A stretch of 64,000 bases of DNA from an uncultured Sulfitobacter sp. (lineage in GTDB: Bacteria > Pseudomonadota > Alphaproteobacteria > Rhodobacterales > Rhodobacteraceae), in contig NZ_CANMQD010000004.1 in assembly GCF_947499945.1 (NCBI RefSeq), positions 248,001 to 312,000 on the forward strand. Direction: 5' to 3'. The notes under the pieces were generated by a model. That model made no database searches. It was not told where the DNA came from and saw only the letters and a program-made list of their open reading frames with translations. Below, one piece after another: positions 18,756-27,498 of this stretch; the stretch's first letter is position 1, and each line of letters starts with the position of its first letter. A program made the translations under genes and the position numbers.

Positions 18756-19100
18756 CAAAAATCCCCTGAAAAAGACGTTTTTTTTCTATGCGTTCTTTTT
18801 CACCATCGGTGCTGATCATGTCCACTCACAATCAAGAGACTATTGATAATATCGAAGCCGTTGATGCGGAATTAACACCTACAATCACGCAATTGCCGCA
18901 AAGCTGCTGTGTGATGCGCAAGAAATTGCCTAAAATTCCCCCTATCCTCTAACAAATCGATTCACCTCTTGGTTCCCTTTTTTGCCTATGCAATAGAGAT
19001 ACGGCATCTGGGGAGATGATAAAAAGGCACGTGTAACATCACGAGCACATAGGCAGATCCACAGGCACGCCGACGTTGGCAAGAAACGGGACAGACAGTT
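18756..19100. other. 345-base intergenic region between divergent cell-wall genes
   Basis: No open frame with a ribosome site and no RNA fold convincing enough to call was seen here. It must hold the two divergent promoters of the L,D-transpeptidase (-) and DUF882 (+) genes. There is a T-run at about 18777-18785 and several A/T-rich blocks. Confidence 0.5.
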
Positions 19101-19670
19101 ATGACAGGCAACAGCTCAAACGGTATGACACGGCGCGGCATCCTTGGTGCATTCGCAGCAACAGTAGTCAGCGCCGCCCCGACATATTCAAACGCAGCAG
19201 GTTTTTTGCGTGGTGGCGGGGATATTCGCCGCATCAAAATGTATTCTGGCCGCACCGGTGAGCGGATCGATATGATCTACTGGATCGAAGGCAACTACAT
19301 CAAAGATGCCGTAAAAGAAGTGAATTACTTCATGCGCGACTGGCGCACAAATGACGTCTATAAGATGGATTTGCGCAACATCGACATCATGGCAGCAGCA
19401 CATAATCTGCTGGACGCCAATGAGCCTTACATGCTCCTCTCTGGCTACCGCAGCCCAAAAACTAACGCTATGCTGCGTGCACGCTCTGGTGGAGTGGCCA
19501 AGAAATCCCTGCACATGCGGGGACAAGCCGCCGATTTGCGTCTTTCCGGTCGTTCCGTGCAACAGGTTGCAAAAGCTGCATCCGTATGTCGCGGTGGTGG
19601 TGTTGGTCGTTATTCCGGCTCCAACTTTGTTCATATGGATTGCGGCACAGTGCGCACTTGGGGTCGGTAA
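19101..19670 (+). CDS. DUF882 (YcbK-like) peptidase M15 family protein
   Basis: A 189-residue exported protein of the DUF882/peptidase M15A class. The N-terminus MTRRGILGAFAATVVSAAP is a twin-arginine-like signal with the RR pair at residues 11-12. The domain motif SGYRSPKTNAMLR is followed by SLHMRGQAADLRL, with the metal-binding His and Asp, and by NFVHMDCG with the third ligand, as in D-Ala-D-Ala metallopeptidases. E. coli MepK is a related L,D-endopeptidase, which fits the divergent L,D-transpeptidase gene next door. Confidence 0.9.
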   Translation: MTGNSSNGMTRRGILGAFAATVVSAAPTYSNAAGFLRGGGDIRRIKMYSGRTGERIDMIYWIEGNYIKDAVKEVNYFMRDWRTNDVYKMDLRNIDIMAAAHNLLDANEPYMLLSGYRSPKTNAMLRARSGGVAKKSLHMRGQAADLRLSGRSVQQVAKAASVCRGGGVGRYSGSNFVHMDCGTVRTWGR

Positions 19671-19692
19671 CCTAACCCCCATCCAGAAGATC

Positions 19693-19717
19693 AAGCGCCT
19701 CAAGGGGCGCTTTTTTT
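19693..19717 (+). terminator. Rho-independent terminator after the DUF882 gene
   Basis: The stem AAGCGCC pairs with GGCGCTT (extended by a C-G pair) and is followed by seven T. It lies 22 bases after the stop codon. Confidence 0.88.
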
Positions 19718-19901
19718 ATGATTAATTCTACGCTCAGACAGACGTTCTAACTGTTGCTTTCGACTTCAGCTGAAAACTCCCAGTATTCTCTGTGTTTTTG
19801 CATGATTTCAAACGGTATACTACGGTATGCACTCGACGTGCGGCAACTCCTAGGGTAGATAATGGCCAAATTCACGCCATATCAATTCATAGGGGTTAAA
19901 C

Positions 19902-22091
19902 ATGTCAGACATCATTTATACAAAAGTGGACGAAGCGCCCGAGCTGGCCTCGGCATCCTTTCTGCCTGTCATTCAGAAATTTGCGTCCGCCGCTGGCGTT
20001 TCTGTCGGTACGAAAGACATCAGTCTTGCTGGCCGTATCCTCGCCACTTTCCCCGAACACCTGACCGAACAGCAACGCCAGTCCGACGATCTGGCCGAAC
20101 TGGGCCAACTTGTGAAAACCCCTGATGCCAACGTCATCAAACTGCCAAACATCTCCGCTTCCGTGCCCCAATTGGTAGCCGCGATTAAAGAGCTTCAGTC
20201 TCAGGGCTACGCCCTGCCCGACTACCCCGAAGCGCCGAACAGCGATGCCGAAAAAGCCGTTCGCGCCAAGTATGATACGCTCAAAGGTTCTGCCGTGAAC
20301 CCTGTCCTGCGCGAAGGCAACTCAGACCGCCGCGCAGCCAAAGCAGTCAAAAGCTTTGCTCAAAGCAATCCGCATCGCATGGGCGATTGGACTGCCGACA
20401 GCAAAACGCATGTCTCCGCCATGTCGGGTGGCGATTTCTTCTCAAACGAAGTTTCAGCCACACTCGCAAAAGAGGCCACCGCCAAAATCGTTCTGGTAAC
20501 TGACGCTGGTGAAACTGTCCTCAAAGATGGCGTTTCGTATCCTGCTGGCACCGTAGTCGATGCGACCTTTATGAGCGCCGCCGCCCTGCAATCCTTCCTC
20601 AAGGACCAGATCGAGCAGACGAAAGCCGAAGGCACGCTGTTCTCGCTTCACATGAAAGCGACGATGATGAAGGTTTCTGACCCGATCATCTTTGGTCACG
20701 CGGTCAAAGCGTTCCTCGCGCCAGTGTTCGATAAGCACGGCGATGCGATGGCCGATCTGGGTGTGAACCCGAACTCGGGCCTCGGCGATCTTCTGTCCCG
20801 GGTTGAAGGCAACGCTGATATCATGGCCGATATCGAGGCCTGCATGGCCGACCGTCCACCAATGTATATGGTCGATAGCGATAAGGGCATCACCAACCTG
20901 CATGTCTCCTCCGATGTCATCATCGACGCTTCCATGCCCGCGCTGATCCGCGCTGGCGGCAAAGGCTGGGGTCCAGACAACAAAGAGCATGATGCAAACT
21001 GTGTCATCCCTGACAATTCCTATGCACCCGTCTATGATGAAACGATTAAGTTCTTCAAAGAGAACGGAAAACTGAATCCTGCCACCGCAGGTACAGTGCA
21101 GAACGTGGGTCTCATGGCGCAAAAGGCTGAGGAATACGGCTCCCATCCCACTACATTCGAGATTGCCGAAGCTGGCACCGTCAAGATGATCCTCGACGAC
21201 GGTACGGTTTTGCACGAGCATAAGGTGGAGGCTGGTGACATCTGGCGCTCCGCTTCTGCGCGTATGGCGCCCATTCAGGACTGGGTAAACCTCGCCATTG
21301 ACCGCCAGAAGGCCGAAGGCTGCAGTGCGATTTTCTGGCTTGATGCCGAGCGTGCCCACGATGCCGAGCTGATCGCCTATGTGGAGCCGATCCTTGAGGC
21401 AAAAGGCGTGGCGGACAAGTTCCAGATCATGGCCCCCCGCGAAGCAACCCGTGCCTCGCTTGAAATCATCACTGCTGGCCAAAACACCATCGCCATCACG
21501 GGCAACGTCCTGCGCGATTACCTCACTGATCTGTTCCCGATCCTTGAGCTGGCGACATCCGCCAAAATGCTCTCGATCGTGAAGCTGATGAACGGTGGCG
21601 GCTTATTTGAAACAGGCGCTGGCGGTTCCGCCCCCAAGCACGTTCAACAGCTGCAAGAAGAAAATCACCTGCGCTGGGACAGCCTTGGTGAGTTCTGCGC
21701 GTTGGGTGAAAGCCTCCAGTTCCTCGCCGACGCTAAAGGAAACGAGAAAGCCCGCATTTTGGGTCAGGCCGTTGATGCCGCAACCCAAGGCATCCTTGAC
21801 AATGGCCGCTCCCCCTCACGCAAAGTAGGTGAGCCGGACAACCGCGCAAGCCACTACTGGTTTGCCCGCTATTGGGCCGAGGCACTGGCCGCTCAAAACA
21901 GCGATGCCGATCTGGCCGCGCATTTCGCTCCGGTGGCAGCCGCGTTGGCAAAGGGTGAAGAAGCGATCCTGTCCGAAATGGCCACAGTCCAAGGACCGCC
22001 CGCCGATCTGGGTGGCTATTTCCATACCGACCCAGCCAAAACTGCCAGCGTGATGCGTCCGTCAGCGACGTTTAACGCGATTATCGGCTAA
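19902..22091 (+). CDS. icd: NADP-dependent isocitrate dehydrogenase, monomeric type
   Basis: A 729-residue monomeric isocitrate dehydrogenase (IDH-II), which converts isocitrate and NADP to 2-oxoglutarate, CO2 and NADPH in the TCA cycle. The length is close to the usual 740. Recognisable family segments are [13 protein letters not shown] at the N-terminus, [40 protein letters not shown] and the late [31 protein letters not shown]. This type is unrelated in sequence to the dimeric Icd of E. coli. AGGGG lies upstream of the ATG at 19902, and the gene is alone. Confidence 0.96.
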   Translation: MSDIIYTKVDEAPELASASFLPVIQKFASAAGVSVGTKDISLAGRILATFPEHLTEQQRQSDDLAELGQLVKTPDANVIKLPNISASVPQLVAAIKELQSQGYALPDYPEAPNSDAEKAVRAKYDTLKGSAVNPVLREGNSDRRAAKAVKSFAQSNPHRMGDWTADSKTHVSAMSGGDFFSNEVSATLAKEATAKIVLVTDAGETVLKDGVSYPAGTVVDATFMSAAALQSFLKDQIEQTKAEGTLFSLHMKATMMKVSDPIIFGHAVKAFLAPVFDKHGDAMADLGVNPNSGLGDLLSRVEGNADIMADIEACMADRPPMYMVDSDKGITNLHVSSDVIIDASMPALIRAGGKGWGPDNKEHDANCVIPDNSYAPVYDETIKFFKENGKLNPATAGTVQNVGLMAQKAEEYGSHPTTFEIAEAGTVKMILDDGTVLHEHKVEAGDIWRSASARMAPIQDWVNLAIDRQKAEGCSAIFWLDAERAHDAELIAYVEPILEAKGVADKFQIMAPREATRASLEIITAGQNTIAITGNVLRDYLTDLFPILELATSAKMLSIVKLMNGGGLFETGAGGSAPKHVQQLQEENHLRWDSLGEFCALGESLQFLADAKGNEKARILGQAVDAATQGILDNGRSPSRKVGEPDNRASHYWFARYWAEALAAQNSDADLAAHFAPVAAALAKGEEAILSEMATVQGPPADLGGYFHTDPAKTASVMRPSATFNAIIG

Positions 22092-22100
22092 GATTCGTTG

Positions 22101-22144
22101 AAAAAAGACTGACTGCGCTACAGATATCTGTTGCGCGGCCAGTC
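22101..22144 (-). terminator. Minus-strand intrinsic terminator just past icd
   Basis: Read on the minus strand, a hairpin with three paired blocks (GACTG/CAGTC, GCGC/GCGC, ACAG/CTGT with loop ATAT) is followed at once by TTTTTT. On the plus strand no T-run follows, so its polarity points against transcription coming from the right. No gene on the minus strand ends near it; the nearest is the YeeE/YedE gene stopping at 24646. It may still help icd termination as a plain hairpin. Confidence 0.6.
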
Positions 22145-22290
22145 ACTGCGCGCATTTCTCTACGTGACAATCGTAAAGGCCCCGAACTTCTCACAAGACA
22201 TCCCAACCTTTCACGCATAGGCTTTGGAGTACGTACATAACGATCGTCAGCCTTCATCTAGGAGCCGCCATCATCGCAGATATTATCCAA

Positions 22291-22692
22291 GTGATCTATT
22301 CTTCCCAACCTTTCGGCTATGACGTGTCCCTGCTGAGCGGAATTCTTCTGGATGCGCGCAAGCACAACATCCGTGACGGGATCACAGGTGCGCTGATCTG
22401 CAGGCATGATATCTATCTGCAAATGCTTGAAGGTCCTGCAGACAAAGTAAATGACGCAATCGCGCGGATCGGGCGCGATGACCGCCACGTGGATATGAAG
22501 ATCCTGCTGTCAGAGCAAAGTGATAGCCGCCTCTTCGGGGATTGGGCGATGCTGCATGACCCCGCAAAAACAGTGATCTGGAGCGATACGGAAATCGCCG
22601 ATGGTATCCTCGACACGACATCACCCAAAGAGATCAAAGCGGTGTTTGCAGCACTCTCAGAAAAGGTGAAAGACGGCGAACTACCTGCATAG
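22291..22692 (+). CDS. BLUF-domain blue-light sensor
   Basis: A short protein made of one BLUF domain, which binds FAD and senses blue light. Counting from the GTG at 22291, the flavin-site residues are all present: Tyr3 in VIYSS, Asn26 in ARKHNIRDGITGAL, Gln44 in YLQMLEG, and Trp85 and Met87 in FGDWAML. The GTG lies inside the first beta strand, so the true start is probably upstream. AGGAG at 22260-22264 is followed by in-frame ATC codons at 22270 and 22273, giving (M)ADIIQVIYSS as family members read. No ATG, GTG or TTG exists there, so an ATC start or a base error is implied. No output domain is attached. Confidence 0.82.
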   Translation: MIYSSQPFGYDVSLLSGILLDARKHNIRDGITGALICRHDIYLQMLEGPADKVNDAIARIGRDDRHVDMKILLSEQSDSRLFGDWAMLHDPAKTVIWSDTEIADGILDTTSPKEIKAVFAALSEKVKDGELPA

Positions 22693-22774
22693 TCGCGCCA
22701 ACAATTACAAAGACCCCCTTGCGCACTATGCGACAATCCATCACATTCAAATAATAGAATTATTGGAGAGTGTG

Positions 22775-23695
22775 ATGAGACTTCCCCGCAGAAATTTCAT
22801 GTCTGGTGCCGCAGCTCTGGGTTTTGGCGCAGCTTACGGACTTCAATTGCGACCCGCCCACGCGCAATTGGCCTTGGGTGATATCAAGCTGGACGTCGTA
22901 AGTGACGGCTCTCTCACACTCCCGGGCAGTTTCATTTTTGAACCAATGCCCCAAGACGAATTGCTGCCCATTCTGAAGCGGTTGGGTCAATCCGCCGAGG
23001 TGCTCACACCGCCCTGCAATGTAACACTTATGCGCCAAGGCGACCGAACCGTCTTGTTTGACGCAGGGTCTGGTTCTGATTTTTCGCCTAACTCCGGTAT
23101 CTTACTGGACTCTCTTGATGCACTTGATGTGAGTGCGGAGGATATCACGGACATCGTTTTTACCCATGCGCACCCTGATCACCTTTGGGGAATTCTTGAT
23201 GACTTTGATGATCCACTTTTTACCAATGCAAAATATATGATCGGCAAGACGGAGTGGGACTATTGGCTAAACCCCAACACTGTCGACGAGATCGGAGACG
23301 CGCGAACAGCCTTTGCAGTAGGTGCCAAACGGCGGCTAGAGATGATCGAGGACCAGATCGAATTTTTTAATGACGGCGACGAAATCATGGCAGGCGTGGT
23401 GGCGCGGGCAACCCTTGGCCATACCCCCGGCCATATGGCAATCGAAGTGCGCCAAGGAAGCGAGTCAGTTATGATCCTTGGTGATTGTATCGGCAATGAT
23501 CATATCGCCTTTGCGCGTCCTGAGTGGCTGTCAGGCTCGGATCAGGATCCTGAGACGGCGGCGGCGACCCGTCTGTCTCTGATGGACCAACTCTCCCACG
23601 AGAAAACGCGCGTGATAGGTTTTCACCTTACCGATAACGGTCTGGGCTATGTCGAAAAAGCAACCGACGGCTATGCATTTGTGACGGAGACGTGA
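22775..23695 (+). CDS. Exported MBL-fold metallohydrolase (complete metal site)
   Basis: A 306-residue metallo-beta-lactamase-fold protein with a twin-arginine-like N-terminus (MRLPRRNFMSGAAALGFGAA), so probably periplasmic. The metal site is intact: THAHPDH at residues 130-136, LGHTPGH, ILGDCIGND and a late His in GFHLTDNG. The ATG at 22775 is chosen for the GGAGAG 4 bases before it. It precedes a second MBL-fold gene by 2 bases. Both face the end of the sox-hemA run; the Paracoccus sox region also carries metallohydrolase genes (soxG, soxH), so a part in sulfur oxidation is possible but unproven. Confidence 0.85.
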   Translation: MRLPRRNFMSGAAALGFGAAYGLQLRPAHAQLALGDIKLDVVSDGSLTLPGSFIFEPMPQDELLPILKRLGQSAEVLTPPCNVTLMRQGDRTVLFDAGSGSDFSPNSGILLDSLDALDVSAEDITDIVFTHAHPDHLWGILDDFDDPLFTNAKYMIGKTEWDYWLNPNTVDEIGDARTAFAVGAKRRLEMIEDQIEFFNDGDEIMAGVVARATLGHTPGHMAIEVRQGSESVMILGDCIGNDHIAFARPEWLSGSDQDPETAAATRLSLMDQLSHEKTRVIGFHLTDNGLGYVEKATDGYAFVTET

Positions 23696-23697
23696 GC

Positions 23698-24642
23698 ATG
23701 AAATACGTCTCCCTTGCCCTAGCCTTCATCGCAGCCCCCGCGCTGGCCAGCGAAGATATCGCAGATCAGTACCCTGCCTCCATGCTTTACTCCAAACCTG
23801 TCGAGGTCATCCCCCATGTCTTCTCCGCTATCGGTGCCACCGCGCCGCCGACCTATGAGAACGCGGGGCATAACAACAACTTGAGCTTCATCATCACCGG
23901 TGATGGTGTTGTTGTCATAAACTCGGGCGCCTCGTATCAGCTGGCCGAAGCGCTGCACACCGAGATCAAAGCAATTACGGACCAACCGGTGAAATTGGTG
24001 TTTACCGAGAACGGTCAGGGCCACGCCATGTTAGGCAATTCCTATTGGACCGATCTTGGCGTGGATGTGGTGGCCCATGTGGATGCTGCCGCCGCTTTTG
24101 AGGAGTCCGGTGACATGTCCCTGCGCGCGGCCATCGCCCGTGTAAAAGAGCGGGCGGACAAAACCGCGCTTGCTGCGCCCACAATCACCTTTGAGGATGA
24201 GTACATCGTAGAGATGGGTGATATTCGGATCGAGGCACGCTACCTTGGTCCTGCGCACAGTCCTGGTGACATTGTCGTCTGGCTGCCCGAGCAGAGCATG
24301 GTGATTTCCGGTGATATGGCATTTCACGAACGCATGCTGCCGATCTTTGAAGATACCATGACCGCCGATTGGGTCGAGACATGGGAGACAGCGTTTGAGC
24401 CATTGGGCGCGACCTACGTCATTCCCGGTCATGGCCATCCAACGAACATGGATCAAGTGCGCCGCTATACCCACGACTATCTGGTCTATCTGCGCGAGCA
24501 AGTCGGCGCATTGATCGAGAATGGCGACGGGTTGGCCGAAGCTTACTATGTCGATCAAACGCCCTATGCCCATCTCGACACGTTTGAAGAACTGGCAACA
24601 AAGAACGCTGGCCGCGTCTATGAACAGATGGAATTCGAGTAA
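23698..24642 (+). CDS. Exported MBL-fold protein with degenerate metal motif (SoxH-like?)
   Basis: A 314-residue MBL-fold protein with signal peptide residues 1-18 (MKYVSLALAFIAAPALAS). The first metal motif, normally THxHxDH, reads TENGQGH at 103-109: two His and the Asp are lost and only the last His remains. Later ligands are kept (GPAHSPGD, ISGDMAFH, IPGHGHP). A mononuclear or non-catalytic site is therefore likely. The ATG at 23698 has GGAG at a good distance; a GTG at 23692 overlapping the previous stop is the alternative. The stop is 3 bases from that of the convergent YeeE/YedE gene. Confidence 0.82.
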   Translation: MKYVSLALAFIAAPALASEDIADQYPASMLYSKPVEVIPHVFSAIGATAPPTYENAGHNNNLSFIITGDGVVVINSGASYQLAEALHTEIKAITDQPVKLVFTENGQGHAMLGNSYWTDLGVDVVAHVDAAAAFEESGDMSLRAAIARVKERADKTALAAPTITFEDEYIVEMGDIRIEARYLGPAHSPGDIVVWLPEQSMVISGDMAFHERMLPIFEDTMTADWVETWETAFEPLGATYVIPGHGHPTNMDQVRRYTHDYLVYLREQVGALIENGDGLAEAYYVDQTPYAHLDTFEELATKNAGRVYEQMEFE

Positions 24643-24645
24643 CGC

Positions 24646-25713
24646 TTAAGCTGTTGTGGTTTTGCGTAAAGCAAACTGCGACAGCCCCAGATGGGTGACC
24701 ATCGCGCCAATCCACATAGAGAAAAGCGCCACCCATGCGGTGAGCGCAAAGATGGACCCGCCCGACATGCCTGCGCCAACGGCGCAACCGCCAGCCAGCA
24801 TACTGCCAAAGCCCATGAGCACCGCCCCCACTAGATAACGCTCCATCGGGGTGTCGGAGCCAAAACGCTCAATCGCTGCCTCCCGCGTGAACAACGCCAT
24901 GCCGCAAGCGCCAACAAACACCCCCGGCACCAGCCCCATACCAAAACCGAGCGGCAAATCAGCGGTGTTCACCAACCCCATCAGCGTATCTGCAGACGGC
25001 CCCGTGAAGGTGACGGAGGATATCGGTACAACTTCGAATGACGCACTCGCAATCCAATATGTGAGCAACCAACCAAGACCAACAGCGGCGCCAACGCCAG
25101 CCGCAGCAAGGGCGCGTGTAACGTCGACATCACCGCGCTTTGCCAACCAGAAGGCAATGAGTAGCCCCACCGCTGCGAGAACAGCGACCACAGCCGACGT
25201 AAGCCCCAGATGCCAAAGAATGTTCCGCTCCTGCCCTCCTTGAACAAGCCAGATACCACCAAGAGTCTCACGCAACGGAGAGAGCGCACCGCGAAGCGAT
25301 GCTTGGGCCACCAATGTCAGCACAAGTCCGGTAATGAGCGCCCGCAAATTGCCTGTTGCCGAAAGCACCAGCAAACGGCTGGCGCAACCCCGCGCAAGGA
25401 TCATTCCGCAGCCAAACATTAGTCCACCAATCATAGCCCCTGACATGCTGCCCGTCGCCGCAAGCTGCCGTGTGCCCGACACATCGAGAAATCCAGATGC
25501 GATAGCACCTTGAACAGCAAAGACAGCGGCGCAAAATGCAATGAGCCAGATCGACAACCGCGCGCCAAAGCGCCCTTCGGCCACTTCTACCGTGGCCGCA
25601 CGAAGGCAAAACCGCGAATGTTGCGCCATGGCGCCAAAAAGAATGCCCGTTACAGCACCAGCGGAAGCCAGTACCGCCCCATCGCCAAATTGGTCAAGCA
25701 GTCCCTCGATCAT
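24646..25713 (-). CDS. YeeE/YedE family transporter (sulfur compound uptake)
   Basis: A 355-residue inner-membrane protein with about 9-10 hydrophobic segments. Family features are the paired Cys motifs: FCLRAATVEV near residue 36, FGCGMILARGCASRL near 100 and GGCAVGAGMSGGS near 308. E. coli and Spirochaeta relatives (TsuA) import thiosulfate through a path lined by Cys. It is the last gene of the minus-strand run after sox, DUF302 and hemA, so thiosulfate or a sulfur product is the likely cargo. The ATG at 25713 is preferred to the GTG one codon earlier. Confidence 0.85.
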   Translation of the reverse strand: MIEGLLDQFGDGAVLASAGAVTGILFGAMAQHSRFCLRAATVEVAEGRFGARLSIWLIAFCAAVFAVQGAIASGFLDVSGTRQLAATGSMSGAMIGGLMFGCGMILARGCASRLLVLSATGNLRALITGLVLTLVAQASLRGALSPLRETLGGIWLVQGGQERNILWHLGLTSAVVAVLAAVGLLIAFWLAKRGDVDVTRALAAAGVGAAVGLGWLLTYWIASASFEVVPISSVTFTGPSADTLMGLVNTADLPLGFGMGLVPGVFVGACGMALFTREAAIERFGSDTPMERYLVGAVLMGFGSMLAGGCAVGAGMSGGSIFALTAWVALFSMWIGAMVTHLGLSQFALRKTTTA

Positions 25714-25755
25714 CACCGCATCCTAACATCAAAAAGGCTGCGTGCACGGCTCTGC

Positions 25756-26976
25756 CTATTGCGCAGCCATGGGCATACGCGCCAGTTGGCACTGCGCCCA
25801 AAGGTCTTCCAACGCGCCGATCAGCGCTTCGATGTCCGCCGCACTATGCACTGGCGACGGCGTGATGCGCAGCCGCTCGGTTCCTTTGGGAACTGTGGGA
25901 TAGTTAATTGGCTGAATATAAATTCCGTGCTCCTTGAGCAGCGTATCGGAGATGAATTTACACTTATGCGGATCACCAACCATAACAGGTATGATGTGGC
26001 TGGGGTTTTCCACATGAGGGATACCGATCGCATCCAGACGGCTTCGTACGTCGGCAACTTTTTCCTGCTGCTGTTCACGCTCAGTGCCGCTGGTCTTGAG
26101 GTGCCTGATTGAGGCGGCTGCGCCTGCGGCCACGGCAGGCGGAATAGCTGTGGTAAAAATAAACCCGCTGGCAAAACTGCGAACAAAATCGCACAGCTCG
26201 GACGAGGCCGCAATATAGCCGCCCATCACGCCAAAGGCTTTGCCCAATGTCCCCTCAATCACAGTGAGGCGGTCCATCAACCCTTCTCGCTCGGCGATGC
26301 CGCCGCCACGTGGGCCGTACAAGCCAACAGCGTGCACTTCGTCAAGGTATGTCATGGCATTATATTTATCGGCCAGATCACAAATCTCCTTGATGGGTGC
26401 GATATCCCCATCCATGGAATAAACGCTCTCGAATGCGATCAGCTTGGGCCGCTCCAGCGGCAGCGCCGCGAGCTTTGTTTCCAGGTCTTCAAGGTCGTTA
26501 TGTTTCCAGATCATCCGATCCGCCTTGGAATGGCGGATGCCCTCAATCATCGAGGCGTGATTGAGGGCATCAGACAGCACGATGCAATCAGGGATGCGCC
26601 CCGCGAGCGTACCAAGCGCTGCCCAGTTAGACACATAGCCAGAAGTGAACAGTAAAGCTGCTTCCTTGCCATGTAGATCGGCCAATTCAGCCTCCAGCAG
26701 CACATGGTCATGGGTGGTCCCCGATATATTGCGCGTCCCCCCAGCGCCCGCACCGCAACGATCCAACGCCTCATGCATGGCGTTCAAAACTTTCGGATGT
26801 TGGCCCATACCCAAGTAGTCATTCGAGCACCAGATCGTCACATCGCCGTTTTTCTCACCGCGTGACGTCGCCCGCGGGAAAGAACCGCAATGGCGCTCAA
26901 GCTCGGCAAATACGCGGTAGTTGCCTTGTTCGCGGAGATCATCCAACGCAGTCTTAAAAAAGTCTTGATAGTTCAT
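25756..26976 (-). CDS. hemA: 5-aminolevulinate synthase
   Basis: A 406-residue PLP enzyme that condenses glycine and succinyl-CoA to 5-aminolevulinate, the first step of haem synthesis in Alphaproteobacteria. Signatures are [20 protein letters not shown] at the N-terminus, [38 protein letters not shown] and GTLGKAFG with the PLP-binding Lys near residue 248. Its start overlaps the stop of the DUF302 gene (ATGA), so the two are translated together. It lies directly downstream of the sox genes, which encode several c-type cytochromes. Confidence 0.95.
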   Translation of the reverse strand: MNYQDFFKTALDDLREQGNYRVFAELERHCGSFPRATSRGEKNGDVTIWCSNDYLGMGQHPKVLNAMHEALDRCGAGAGGTRNISGTTHDHVLLEAELADLHGKEAALLFTSGYVSNWAALGTLAGRIPDCIVLSDALNHASMIEGIRHSKADRMIWKHNDLEDLETKLAALPLERPKLIAFESVYSMDGDIAPIKEICDLADKYNAMTYLDEVHAVGLYGPRGGGIAEREGLMDRLTVIEGTLGKAFGVMGGYIAASSELCDFVRSFASGFIFTTAIPPAVAAGAAASIRHLKTSGTEREQQQEKVADVRSRLDAIGIPHVENPSHIIPVMVGDPHKCKFISDTLLKEHGIYIQPINYPTVPKGTERLRITPSPVHSAADIEALIGALEDLWAQCQLARMPMAAQ

Positions 26977-27413
26977 CAGTTCCCCACCGCTTCTCGTGCG
27001 ATTTCATCAAGCAGTGCTTGAACTTCTTTCATTGGTCCTTCGGGATAGGTGCGATAGCCGACCATCACTTCGCCTGCCCGCTCCGCCACAAACACGCCGT
27101 ATGGGCAATGTGCGATATTCATCGGGTCCGCTTCCATCACCTTGCGCGACACAACGGCAGAGCAAAACAGATACACATCCGCTTCGCCAAAAATCTCGAC
27201 ACTGCTGCCTACATCAACAGCCGTACGGTTGAGCATTTCGCCCGTATGACTGACATAGTCGATCACCAGCCCCTTACCTATAATGGCATTTTCAACGCCG
27301 AAAGTGGCATCTGCAAAACTCCCGTCAAAGGGATAGACAACAGCTGTCTCCTGAGCGGAAACACCGCCTGTCAAAAGTAAACAAGCAAGACCAGCAGTGA
27401 TAAATGAACGCAT
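26976..27413 (-). CDS. Exported DUF302 domain protein
   Basis: A 145-residue protein with signal peptide residues 1-21 ([20 protein letters not shown]) and a DUF302 domain after it. DUF302 proteins are small alpha/beta proteins of unknown activity often found near sulfur and redox genes. Mature Cys occur in YLFCSAVV and AHCPYGVFV. The ATG at 27413 has GGGGGAA upstream; an in-frame start at 27467 would add 18 residues. It is coupled to hemA by an ATGA overlap and preceded by an FNR-type box, so it may be co-expressed with haem synthesis under low oxygen. Confidence 0.83.
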   Translation of the reverse strand: MRSFITAGLACLLLTGGVSAQETAVVYPFDGSFADATFGVENAIIGKGLVIDYVSHTGEMLNRTAVDVGSSVEIFGEADVYLFCSAVVSRKVMEADPMNIAHCPYGVFVAERAGEVMVGYRTYPEGPMKEVQALLDEIAREAVGN

Positions 27414-27457
27414 GTGAATTCCCCCTAATTTCCAGACCAATTTGCCTGATGGTGCAT

Positions 27458-27489
27458 AAGAGAACATTGATCCAGATCAATGCTCTCTT
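27458..27489. promoter_or_regulatory. FNR-type box within a 15-bp inverted repeat upstream of DUF302-hemA
   Basis: Positions 27467-27480 read TTGATCCAGATCAA, an exact match to the FNR/FnrL consensus TTGAT-N4-ATCAA. Its centre is about 60 bases before the DUF302 start, compatible with class II activation. The symmetry extends outward to 15-bp arms at 27458-27472 and 27475-27489 in the minus-strand RNA with one G-U pair, so the transcript leaving soxF would also form a strong hairpin. FnrL control of hemA is known in Rhodobacter. Confidence 0.7.
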
Positions 27490-27498
27490 GTATTATTG

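Noticed and set aside
19819..19836. Short direct repeat ACGGTAT upstream of icd
   Set aside because: Only seven bases and two copies; too little to call an operator.
20454..21482. 342-codon minus-strand frame inside icd
   Set aside because: Fully antisense to the isocitrate dehydrogenase coding frame, with composition typical of a reverse-strand shadow.
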